From contig WJPL01000005.1 in assembly GCA_009649675.1 (NCBI GenBank), forward strand, positions 1 to 64,000: a stretch of DNA of 64,000 bases. The letters are read 5' to 3'. Positions 27,271 through 34,725 of the stretch are shown here, in pieces (the first letter of the stretch is position 1; every line of letters starts with the position of its first letter). A model generated the notes under the pieces. It saw only the letters and a program-made list of their open reading frames with translations. It was not told the DNA's origin and made no database searches. Both the position numbers and the translations under genes were made by a program. This DNA is from Alphaproteobacteria bacterium HT1-32 (lineage in GTDB: Bacteria > Pseudomonadota > Alphaproteobacteria > Rhodospirillales > HT1-32).

Positions 27271-28224
27271 TTGTTTATCGCCGCTGATGCGACGGAACTT
27301 ATTGGCAAGACGCCGATGTTACAGCTGAATCGCGTATTCCCGGACAGCCCGGCCCGGATCCTTGCCAAGTTTGAAGCGGCGAACCCGACTTCGATCAAGG
27401 ACCGGGGAATGCTCAGCATCATTCGCAAGGCGATGGCGGAAGGCCGGGTTCGCGACGGAACCGAGGTGGTTGAAGCGACCAGCGGAAATTCCGGTATCGC
27501 CATTGCCAGCCTGGCTGCAATCATGGGCTTTCGTGCCCGGTTGTATATGAGTGAGGCCTGCAGTGTCGAACGCCAGAAGCTGATGTGTGCTTATGGGGCA
27601 ACGGTTGTTCTGACCCCAGCGGCAGAACATACCAAGGGAGCCCGTGACCGGGCGCTGGCCTATTGCGCAGCAAACCCGGAAACAACCTTCTTTGCCAATC
27701 AGCATTCCAATCCGGATAACGGGCTTTCTCATTGCAAGACGACAGGCCCTGAAATCTGGGAACAGACGGGTGGCGATATCGGGGCTGTTGTTATCGGGCT
27801 CGGCACCTGCGGGACTTTTGAAGGCCTGTCGCGCTATTTCAGGAATGCTGACCCGTCAATCCGGATCGTTGGTGTTGAACCTTCTGCCAGTCCCGTCTTT
27901 TCAGGCGGGTTGCAGGGTCAGCACAAGATCAACGGTATCGGGCCGGGAATGATTACCGAGAATTTCAGGCGGGGCGCAGATCGCCTCGACGAGATACTGC
28001 TGGTCGAGGATGATGTCGCGTTTGAATGGTCCCGTCTGGTAACCCGCAGGGAAGGGATCATCGTTGGCCCGACCTCCGGAGCGACAATCTGGGGTGCCGG
28101 GGAACTGGCCAGACGTCCTGAATTCTCCGGCAAGACAATCGTCTGCTTCATCTATGACACGGGGGAGCGTTATCTGTCGGTGCCGGAACTGTTCAGCCTT
28201 GATGGCGTTGAGCAGGCGGACTGA
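27271..28224 (+). CDS. PLP-dependent cysteine-synthase-like protein
   Basis: 317 residues, fold type II PLP enzyme. The PLP lysine is K43 in PTSIKDRG, the substrate loop is EATSGNSGIAIA and the phosphate-binding glycine loop is GLGTCGTFEG. CysK/CysM-family enzymes add sulfide or another nucleophile to an activated serine. Start is TTG 27271 with AAGGAG eight bases upstream. Last gene of the tct-sulfatase operon, so it may either recycle sulfur or, run as a beta-lyase, cleave a sulfated or sulfonated amino acid. Confidence 0.88.
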   Translation: MFIAADATELIGKTPMLQLNRVFPDSPARILAKFEAANPTSIKDRGMLSIIRKAMAEGRVRDGTEVVEATSGNSGIAIASLAAIMGFRARLYMSEACSVERQKLMCAYGATVVLTPAAEHTKGARDRALAYCAANPETTFFANQHSNPDNGLSHCKTTGPEIWEQTGGDIGAVVIGLGTCGTFEGLSRYFRNADPSIRIVGVEPSASPVFSGGLQGQHKINGIGPGMITENFRRGADRLDEILLVEDDVAFEWSRLVTRREGIIVGPTSGATIWGAGELARRPEFSGKTIVCFIYDTGERYLSVPELFSLDGVEQAD

Positions 28225-28233
28225 GCCTGCCTG

Positions 28234-28911
28234 TCAGCTTCCGACAAGTCGGGGGGCGGTGTCTTCCACATATGAGGCATCGCATTTCTTTGCGAAGGAC
28301 TCGCGCCAGCCTTCGGCCAGTGCGGGCAGGCGGGCCAGTGTGGCGGCGGTTTCAGGGTCCAGCCGGGCATTGAAACGGGCTGCAATGACCCGGATCAGGG
28401 CCCAGTCAGGGTTCAGGCGTTCCAGCAGGGTGAATTCATCACCGACTTCCACAGTGCCGGCTTCCAGTACCCGGTAATACCAGCCCGTTCTGACCGTCTT
28501 CTGAAACCGGGCGGCCATCGTCTTTTCACCGATATGATTGTTGAGCTTCCAGCAAGGCTGGCGGCCCTGGCTGACCTGAACACGGGCCGTACCGAGAGCG
28601 AAGATATCACCGATGCAGAGTGTCTCTTCGGTCATGCCTTCTGTTGAGATATTCTCCCCGAAGCCACCGGGATGAAACTTGTCGGCCAGTTGGGGGAACT
28701 CGGCCCGCCATTTTGCATAATGTTCTGCCGCATAATGATGTACGGCCTTGTCTGGTCCGCCATGGACCGTCAGGTCGGCCTGCGCATCCATCTCAAACCC
28801 CAGGGTCTCAAGCCGTTGAGGGCCGGGTGCAGGCTGTTTGCCGATGGCGCTTGGTGGTCTTCCCGGCCAGCGGTTTTCAATCCTGCCGGTGAATAATCCT
28901 GATACTTTCAT
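28234..28911 (-). CDS. MOSC domain protein (YiiM-like)
   Basis: 225 residues with the MOSC domain: HGGPDKAVHHYAAEHY, GGFGENISTEGM and the molybdenum-cofactor-type cysteine in GRQPCWKLNN, plus a C-terminal YiiM helical domain. YiiM-type proteins bind molybdenum cofactor and reduce N-hydroxylated compounds. ATG 28911 is preferred; a GTG at 28914 is adjacent. It lies 19 bp downstream of the MarR gene on the same strand, so probably in one transcript. Confidence 0.9.
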   Translation of the reverse strand: MKVSGLFTGRIENRWPGRPPSAIGKQPAPGPQRLETLGFEMDAQADLTVHGGPDKAVHHYAAEHYAKWRAEFPQLADKFHPGGFGENISTEGMTEETLCIGDIFALGTARVQVSQGRQPCWKLNNHIGEKTMAARFQKTVRTGWYYRVLEAGTVEVGDEFTLLERLNPDWALIRVIAARFNARLDPETAATLARLPALAEGWRESFAKKCDASYVEDTAPRLVGS

Positions 28912-28930
28912 CACTGAGATTCCTTAAAGT

Positions 28931-29506
28931 CTAACTGGCGAGTTCGTGTTCGTGGCATATCTGGTCTGTTTCTGCAGGCAGCAATGGTTCATTCAGCAGC
29001 AGACAAAAGGCTCCGGCTGTGTCGGCACGATGGTGGCGACAGGTCCGGCAGATGCCAAAGCTCCGCCCTCCGCGGGCTAAGAGTGCCTGCCGGATCACTT
29101 CGGTGAGCTGGTCGGAAAGACTGTTCAGTCTGGTCTCGGATAACTGGCCGAGAGCATTGTCTATCGTGGTTTTGACATTCAGTGCAGCATGCCCTGCTTC
29201 CGTCACATCGTAGGAAATGGTCCGCTTGTCGAATGCAGACCGCACTTCCTGCACGAGGCCTTTCCGGGCCAGAGCCTTCAGGGTCTGTGACACGGTGCCG
29301 CGTGTGGCGCTGAGATAATCCGCTACCTGTGACGGTGACCGCGAGAAGCGGTTGGCATTGGTGAGATAGGACAGTGCTGCCCGCTGGGTTGGATTGATAT
29401 CACCCGCCCAATCGCCGGAGGCCGTGATTCTGGCAATCCGGTCAAGCATCTCCCGTACTGTGTCGCGGGAGGATGAGGGAGGTGTTTTGTGAGCAGGTGA
29501 CGTCAT
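28931..29506 (-). CDS. MarR-family regulator with C-terminal four-cysteine motif
   Basis: 191 residues: MarR winged HTH (about 45-125; SPSQVADYLSATRGTVSQ, DKRTI wing) followed by an unusual tail with C-x2-C-x11-C-x15-C and nearby histidines (from ICRTC to ICHEH). Ordinary MarR proteins end near 150, so the tail is an added metal- or redox-binding module (Zn or Fe-S; inference). The neighbours are a redoxin and a MOSC protein, in keeping with redox sensing. Direct repeats and a palindrome in its promoter (29516-29557) are likely operators for itself and the divergent operon. Confidence 0.88.
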   Translation of the reverse strand: MTSPAHKTPPSSSRDTVREMLDRIARITASGDWAGDINPTQRAALSYLTNANRFSRSPSQVADYLSATRGTVSQTLKALARKGLVQEVRSAFDKRTISYDVTEAGHAALNVKTTIDNALGQLSETRLNSLSDQLTEVIRQALLARGGRSFGICRTCRHHRADTAGAFCLLLNEPLLPAETDQICHEHELAS

Positions 29507-29515
29507 TCAGATATG

Positions 29516-29557
29516 ATAGCGACTCAATATTATTGATGCAATTATAGCGACTCGCTA
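29516..29557. promoter_or_regulatory. MarR operator repeats in divergent promoter
   Basis: ATAGCGACTC occurs at 29516-29525 and 29544-29553, 28 bp apart, and the second copy is part of the perfect 13-bp palindrome TAGCGACTCGCTA (29545-29557). The AT-rich spacer probably holds both promoters. The site lies between the MarR gene and the secreted-protein gene. Confidence 0.7.
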
Positions 29558-29594
29558 TTATATGTCGATCATGTTTCATCAAATGGAGGCTCCC

Positions 29595-30344
29595 ATGAGA
29601 ACCCTGTTACTCACATCTGCGCTCGTTATGGCTGCTGCTTATCCTGCTCTGGGGGATGGCGGGCAGGCGGTCGACATGACAACGGCAGTACGCTCAGCCG
29701 CCGACCCGTCAAAGGTTGCGTCCTTTGATATTCTCGCTGCTCACGTTCATCGCGGTGGTCGCAATGTCACTTTCCATATGACGACCAAGGGTGTCGCTGG
29801 CGCAGACATTCCGGAGCCGGTGGGTAAGCTGGCCGGTGCCACGGTTCACTCCTATGTCTGGCCGACATCGCTGGATCCGTCGGCGGTCGGCTTTGAGGGC
29901 AAGACCGGTATTCTGGCTCTGGCGGCGACCAGTCATCCGGATTTCGATGACACCCCCCTGTATGATGAAGATGGTGATGGTAATCCGGCCAATGACGGCA
30001 GCAGGTGGCATTCGCACTGGGTTGTGCTGACGCCGACCAAAGCCTGTGGTGAAGGGGCGCTGGGTGTACGTGATATTGCGAAAGGTGAAAGTCCCGCGAT
30101 GCCGGCAACATGGCCGGGCTTGCCGATCTTTATCGACAGCCCCGGGTTTTCGCCGCTGTTTGACGGTCCGGAAATCAAGATCAATGTTTCCTTCCGGAAT
30201 GCTGAAGCCATTGCCGGTGCGTCCTATGACGGGGTGACATCTGCATTGCGGGTAAATGCGAATGTCCATGCGCCGCTGTTATGCGTTGTGGATGTCTTTG
30301 ACGTTGCCTCGGGTGATCTCAGTCTGCCGGGGAAAATAAAGTAA
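29595..30344 (+). CDS. secreted protein of unknown function
   Basis: 249 residues with a signal peptide (RTLLLTSALVMAAAYPALG, cleavage after ALG). The mature part has an EF-hand-like loop DEDGDGNPAND, the motif RWHSHWVVLT and two cysteines. No family recognised. ATG 29595 is preceded by GGAGG. It is divergent from the Cys-rich MarR gene, whose operators sit in its promoter, and is followed by a terminator-like hairpin before the redoxin. A periplasmic metal- or stress-related function is only a guess. Confidence 0.75.
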   Translation: MRTLLLTSALVMAAAYPALGDGGQAVDMTTAVRSAADPSKVASFDILAAHVHRGGRNVTFHMTTKGVAGADIPEPVGKLAGATVHSYVWPTSLDPSAVGFEGKTGILALAATSHPDFDDTPLYDEDGDGNPANDGSRWHSHWVVLTPTKACGEGALGVRDIAKGESPAMPATWPGLPIFIDSPGFSPLFDGPEIKINVSFRNAEAIAGASYDGVTSALRVNANVHAPLLCVVDVFDVASGDLSLPGKIK

Positions 30345-30354
30345 ACCACCACTT

Positions 30355-30401
30355 GGCGGGGCGGATGCCGGAGACTGTACCGGCTTTCAGCCCCGCCTTT
30401 T
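30355..30401 (+). terminator. intrinsic terminator
   Basis: GGCGGGGC (30355-30362) pairs with GCCCCGCC (30390-30397), with an inner GCCGG/CCGGC stem, followed by TTTT. It separates the secreted-protein gene from the redoxin. Confidence 0.75.
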
Positions 30402-30446
30402 CAGGAAAAAATCATGACTGCTAACCGGTATGGGAGGGGGGGCGTA

Positions 30447-30923
30447 ATGAGACAGGAAGCAATACAGCTGGCACCGGAGCTTTCCGTGTCTCAATGGTTC
30501 AACACGGCGGAAGACCTGACGCTTGCCAAACTGCGCGGCAAGATTGTCGTTATCGAGGCATTCCAGATGCTCTGCCCGGGATGTGTTGCGCATGGTCTGC
30601 CACAGGCAAAGGCGGTTCATGAGACCTTTTCCCGCGAACAGGTTGCGGTGATTGGCCTGCACACCGTCTTCGAACATCATGCGGCGATGACACCGGTCTC
30701 GCTGGAGGCCTTTCTGTCTGAATATGGGATTTCGTTTCCGGTCGGTGTCGACGCGCGGGGTACAACGGACATTCCGAAGACCATGCAGGCCTATGCCATG
30801 CGGGGGACGCCGTCGCTTATCCTGATCGATGGGGATGGTCACCTTCGGGCACAGTATTTTGGTCAGGTTCCGGATCTGCGTCTGGGGGCCGAAATCGCAA
30901 CCCTGATTGCTGAAGTGATGTAA
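30447..30923 (+). CDS. redoxin/TlpA-like thioredoxin-fold protein
   Basis: 158 residues, no signal peptide in the chosen form. The thioredoxin-type active site is C-P-G-C within AFQMLCPGCVAHG, and the cis-proline loop is MRGTPSLILID. It is a cytoplasmic AhpC/TSA or TlpA-like thiol reductase or peroxidase. Start ATG 30447 follows GGAGGGG; ATG 30414 is an alternative. Its neighbours (Cys-rich MarR, MOSC) suggest a thiol-stress response unit. Confidence 0.87.
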   Translation: MRQEAIQLAPELSVSQWFNTAEDLTLAKLRGKIVVIEAFQMLCPGCVAHGLPQAKAVHETFSREQVAVIGLHTVFEHHAAMTPVSLEAFLSEYGISFPVGVDARGTTDIPKTMQAYAMRGTPSLILIDGDGHLRAQYFGQVPDLRLGAEIATLIAEVM

Positions 30924-30988
30924 CGCTGACGGGCGATGGCCCCCCCCTGTTTCCGGACAATTTTAGACAAATTCCGGTTAAATGGTCG

Positions 30989-31010
30989 GCATGTGATGAT
31001 TATCACATGC
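30989..31010 (+). promoter_or_regulatory. perfect CRP-type site upstream of the cationic peptide gene
   Basis: The core TGTGATGATTATCACA (30992-31007) is an exact TGTGA-N6-TCACA consensus, extended to a 22-bp palindrome with 9-bp arms. It lies 162 bp before the peptide start and 66 bp after the redoxin stop, the right place for an activator of the peptide promoter. The nearest downstream exporters carry cyclic-nucleotide-binding domains. A hairpin (GGAGC/GCTCC, 31079-31092) and an A-rich leader follow before AGGAG at 31160. Confidence 0.8.
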
Positions 31011-31171
31011 ATCGCAGGGAAGGGCGGCCTAGGTTGGCTGATCGACGGGGGCAATATGAGGCCCTCCACCCGGCCCGGGGAGCATTTGCTCCGGGGGCAC
31101 GGCAAAAACAAAAACAAGTCCAAAAAACAAGAAAAACAAACGATCAATTGTCATGACACAGGAGACATAAC

Positions 31172-31498
31172 ATGACCGAACTCAATTTCGCTGAACTCAG
31201 CATTTCCGTAGCAGATCTTCCCGTCCGTGCCTCGTCACTGAGCGACGAAGCACAGGGCGATGTCCTTGGTGGCTTCAGTTGGTCAAGACGCAAATCTGCC
31301 TTCGGTCGCGCCTCGCTGCGCCGTAAACTGGCTGCCCGCAAAGCGAAGCGCTATTCGTCGAAGAGGAGGGCTTTCGCTTTCAAGGCAATGCAACAGAAGA
31401 AGCAGAAGATGAAGCGCAGCAAGCGCAGCTCTTACCTTGCCAAGGCTGCTTTCCATGGTCGTCTGGCATCGAAGTACAAAGCCATGGCTCGCGGCTGA
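31172..31498 (+). CDS. double-glycine leader peptide with highly cationic core
   Basis: 108 residues. Residues 1-34 form a leader with six acidic residues ending LSDEAQGDVLGG, close to the LSDEELxxVxGG pattern of C39-processed leaders. Predicted cleavage after G34 gives a 74-residue core with about 27 Lys/Arg, one His, no Asp/Glu and no Cys (for example QQKKQKMKRSKRSS), likely helical or nucleic-acid/membrane binding. AGGAG precedes ATG. A CRP-type site and a strong terminator bracket it as a single-gene transcript, and an exporter cluster with an intact C39 peptidase faces it. I propose a secreted cationic peptide (bacteriocin or signal). A basic ribosomal-type protein is unlikely given the leader. 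Confidence 0.82.
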   Translation: MTELNFAELSISVADLPVRASSLSDEAQGDVLGGFSWSRRKSAFGRASLRRKLAARKAKRYSSKRRAFAFKAMQQKKQKMKRSKRSSYLAKAAFHGRLASKYKAMARG

Positions 31499-31522
31499 TC
31501 TTCAGCCGGCCTGACTTGTCTG

Positions 31523-31552
31523 AAGGGGGATGTCTTTGGCATCCCCCTTTTT
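31523..31552 (+). terminator. strong intrinsic terminator of the peptide gene
   Basis: AAGGGGGATG (31523-31532) pairs with CATCCCCCTT (31540-31549), 10 bp with a 7-nt loop, and the T-run extends to 31552. It ends the peptide transcript 13 bp before the stop codon of the converging exporter gene. Confidence 0.9.
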
Positions 31553-31565
31553 GCTTGTCTGGAAG

Positions 31566-34500
31566 TTATTCGACGCTGAGCTGGCGGGCGGTCAGCTGAT
31601 AATAAAGCGCGCGCTTCTCGATCAGCTCATCATGGCTGCCGACCTCTGCGACGATGCCATTATTCAGTACGACAATCTTGTCTGCATTGCGGATCGTGGA
31701 TAGCCGGTGCGCAATCATCAGAACCGTCTTGTCCTTATAGTTTGCCATGATGGCATTCATGATTGTGCGCTCGGTTTCGTTATCGAGTGCAGATGTCGCT
31801 TCATCCATGACCAGCATGCCGGCCGGTTGCAGCAACGCACGGGCGATCGCCAGGCGCTGGCGCTGGCCACCGGACAGGTTTGACCCTTCCTCAGCCAGTT
31901 TCGCATCATACCCGCCAGGCATCTTCATGATGAAGTCATGGGCTTCCGCCATTCTGCTGGCTTCGCGTATTTCATCCATCGTGGCGGTGGGGCGGGCCAG
32001 CGCAATATTGTCGCGTATGGTGCCGCTGAAGATGAGCGAGTTCTGCGGAATCATGGCGATCTGCCGGCGCAGGGACGGCACTGAAACTTCCGAAATTTTG
32101 AAGCCATCAACGAGGATTTCCCCGCTGCTTAGCGGATAGAAGCCATAGAGCAGTTTGATCAGGGTGGATTTTCCACAGCCGCTGGCGCCGACAAAGGCGA
32201 CTTTTTCGCCCGGTTCGATTTTCAGATTTACGTTCTGTACGACATTGTCCGGGTCATCCGGCTCATACCGGAAGGCGACGCCCCGGAACTCGATATCACC
32301 GCGAATGGTGGGCAGGCTGACCTTGTCCTGTTCGTCTTCCTCGCTGGCGATTTCCGGTTCCTTGTCGAGGATATCGTTCAGCCGTTCAATGGCGACATAG
32401 GTTTCCTGCAACTCGTCCCACTTGCCGAGAACAGAGCCTATCGGCCCCTGAACACCATTGGCGAAAACCGTGAAGGCGATCAGCTCGCCTATCGTCATAT
32501 CCCCCCAGATGACGTAGGCGCCGCCCAGAAACAGAACCGCGATGTCGCCAAGAGAATCCAGCGTGCCGGAGAGCAGTCCGGCAAACTGGCTCAGTTTTGC
32601 CTGCCTGAATTCCATATTGGCGACAGCGGCGAAATTGTTCTCGTATTTCCAGCGGGCCATGAAGTCGGAGCCAGTGGTCTTCAGGGTCTGTGAGCCCCGG
32701 ATGGATTCGATCAGATGACTTTCCTGTTCGGCCTCTTTGACAAATGATTCCCGGCCAAGTTGCCGCAGTCTGGGTGAAATATATTTGATGATGAAGACAT
32801 CAAAGAACATGAATCCGATGGCAGCAAAGGTCAGCCAGGCATTGAAATAGAGCATGAAACAGAGGTAGGTGATTGCCGTCATCAGGCTGAGGAAAGTTTC
32901 CAGTCCGTCTTCAGTGATGAAGTTCGTGACCTCTTCATGCTGTTCCAGCCGGTTGGTGATATCACCGGTCTTGCGGGCTTCAAAGAAGCCGATGGGCAGG
33001 CGGAGCATCCGGTCATAGATGTGCCCGATCAGCTCCAGATTGCAGCGCATGGTCAGACGCAGCGTCATCTCGTCGCGTATGTAACTGAGCAGCATGTTGA
33101 TGAGTGATACGGAAGACATAACGACGATGGCTGCCATCAGCCATTGCTGGTCCCCCTTCATGATGACGTCATCGACGACAAACTTCGAGAACAGGGGAAC
33201 CAGCACGGCAAGCACTTGAAGGAACAGGGCGGCGACGAAAATTTCCCCGATCAGCCGCTTGTGCGGTTTGTAGAAATGCCAGAACGCCCCGAGTGTCGGC
33301 TTTGATTCGACGATATCGTTGAACCGTTCCGTCGGTTCCATAAAAATCGTGTAGCGCGACCAGCCTGCCTCGAATTCCGCATGACTGTAGGTCACGATTC
33401 CCTGAGCCGGGTCGGCGATGATGACGGAGTCATCGGTGATTTCATGGACCACGACCCAGTGGTAGCCACGCCAGTTCGCGATGGCTGGCAGCGTTTCCTC
33501 GCGCAACTGATCGAAGGTGCTGGTATAGGCGCGGGTCACAAAACCGAATTCCTCGGCAGCACGGATGACATTGGCCATCGACGCACCGTCCTGACGGACC
33601 CGGGCGACCTCACGCGCTGAATTGATGCTGATGGTCTTGCCATAATGCTTGATGACCGTGCAGAGACAGGCTGCTGAACAATCCATCTCACTGTGCTGGA
33701 GGACAGATGCCGGTTTGCGATAGCGACGGGCTATCCAGTCGCGCCAGCCGCCCGGTTTCACATCGATGGTACGGTTCTGTTCCTCTGCTTTCGCAGCGGC
33801 CTCGGCAATGCGTTGTTTCCGGAGGTCATCCTTCCGCTTGGCTTCTTCAAGCCGGCGCCGGCGTTTCTCCTCGCGGTCTGTCGTATCGGTGATCCGGACC
33901 TTCATCAGGTCACCAAGGCGACTGGCAACTTCGTTCTCTTCGGCCAGCACCCGACGCATGTCGGCGCCTTCGATTTCGTAGACAACGGCCTCGCTTTCGG
34001 CGACGACATTTGCGGTCCGGGGATCACCGCTGATGACGGCCATTTCGCCGACTATGTCGCTCGGGCCAAGCGTGGCCAGCCGATGCGAAGGGGCTTCTGT
34101 CCGGTTCACCACAAACCGGCCGGACTTGATCATGTAGAGATGATCTTCAACCTTGCCCTGTTCAATCAGGGTGGCGCCCGGCTCCAGTTTATGTGCGCCT
34201 GCCTTTGCCGACAGGGACATGATGGTCTCGCGCGGGATCCCGGCCAGCGCCGGGCATTCGCTGAGGAAGCTGGCAACTTCCTTCAGACGCAGGGCGGTGG
34301 CGATATTATCGGCGACTTCCGGATTCTGTTCGAGATACTGGTTCAGCTGATCCCGGGGGATAACGAACAGCACGGTCTCCTCCTCGCCGGACCAGACCGC
34401 GTGGAGAAGAGGAATTGCCTCCTGAAAGGATTCATCACCGAAGTAAGTGCCTTCATGCAGGGTGTCGAGAACGGTTGGATTCCCCGATGCAGACTTCAGC

Positions 34501-34685
34501 AGCAGTTTCACCTGCCCTGACAGCACAAAGCTGATTCCCCTTGCGGGAGCGCCTTTCTCACAGATCAGATGTGACGGTCTGATGGTTTCGACATCACCGA
34601 TCGCGGCGATCTGCTGTCGTGCTGTCACCGGCAGAGAGGCGAACATCGGTGCAGATGCGAGGCGGTCTGATGCAGTTACCGACAT
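31566..34685 (-). CDS. peptidase-containing ABC exporter with two cNMP-binding domains (active C39)
   Basis: 1039 residues. Order: cNMP-fold 1 (about 10-130, phosphate cassette degenerate), cNMP-fold 2 (about 140-262, canonical GEMAVISGDPRTA with E214 and R223), a charged linker (265-305), C39 peptidase (about 325-450), six-helix ABC membrane domain (about 465-760) and ATPase (Walker A GASGCGKST, signature LSGGQRQRL, Walker B MLVMDEATSALD). The C39 triad is complete: Q330, C336, H409, D425. It should cleave double-glycine leaders and export the product, with cyclic nucleotide as probable control. Last gene of the PPIase-ABC-HlyD-ABC operon, convergent with the peptide gene. The domain order recalls cyanobacterial HetC. 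Confidence 0.93.
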   Translation of the reverse strand: MSVTASDRLASAPMFASLPVTARQQIAAIGDVETIRPSHLICEKGAPARGISFVLSGQVKLLLKSASGNPTVLDTLHEGTYFGDESFQEAIPLLHAVWSGEEETVLFVIPRDQLNQYLEQNPEVADNIATALRLKEVASFLSECPALAGIPRETIMSLSAKAGAHKLEPGATLIEQGKVEDHLYMIKSGRFVVNRTEAPSHRLATLGPSDIVGEMAVISGDPRTANVVAESEAVVYEIEGADMRRVLAEENEVASRLGDLMKVRITDTTDREEKRRRRLEEAKRKDDLRKQRIAEAAAKAEEQNRTIDVKPGGWRDWIARRYRKPASVLQHSEMDCSAACLCTVIKHYGKTISINSAREVARVRQDGASMANVIRAAEEFGFVTRAYTSTFDQLREETLPAIANWRGYHWVVVHEITDDSVIIADPAQGIVTYSHAEFEAGWSRYTIFMEPTERFNDIVESKPTLGAFWHFYKPHKRLIGEIFVAALFLQVLAVLVPLFSKFVVDDVIMKGDQQWLMAAIVVMSSVSLINMLLSYIRDEMTLRLTMRCNLELIGHIYDRMLRLPIGFFEARKTGDITNRLEQHEEVTNFITEDGLETFLSLMTAITYLCFMLYFNAWLTFAAIGFMFFDVFIIKYISPRLRQLGRESFVKEAEQESHLIESIRGSQTLKTTGSDFMARWKYENNFAAVANMEFRQAKLSQFAGLLSGTLDSLGDIAVLFLGGAYVIWGDMTIGELIAFTVFANGVQGPIGSVLGKWDELQETYVAIERLNDILDKEPEIASEEDEQDKVSLPTIRGDIEFRGVAFRYEPDDPDNVVQNVNLKIEPGEKVAFVGASGCGKSTLIKLLYGFYPLSSGEILVDGFKISEVSVPSLRRQIAMIPQNSLIFSGTIRDNIALARPTATMDEIREASRMAEAHDFIMKMPGGYDAKLAEEGSNLSGGQRQRLAIARALLQPAGMLVMDEATSALDNETERTIMNAIMANYKDKTVLMIAHRLSTIRNADKIVVLNNGIVAEVGSHDELIEKRALYYQLTARQLSVE

Positions 34686-34725
34686 GATATCAGACCGTTC
34701 ATCTGGCGGGGCCGGAATGACATCA

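Noticed and set aside
31172-31498. Interpretation of the basic ORF as a ribosomal or histone-like protein
   Set aside because: The acidic leader ending in LSDEAQGDVLGG, the adjacent C39 exporter and the isolated CRP-controlled transcript fit a secreted peptide better, though the core alone would not exclude it.
33693-34520. A 275-codon plus-strand frame inside the C39 exporter gene
   Set aside because: Antisense to a well-conserved multidomain protein; no start signal or family.
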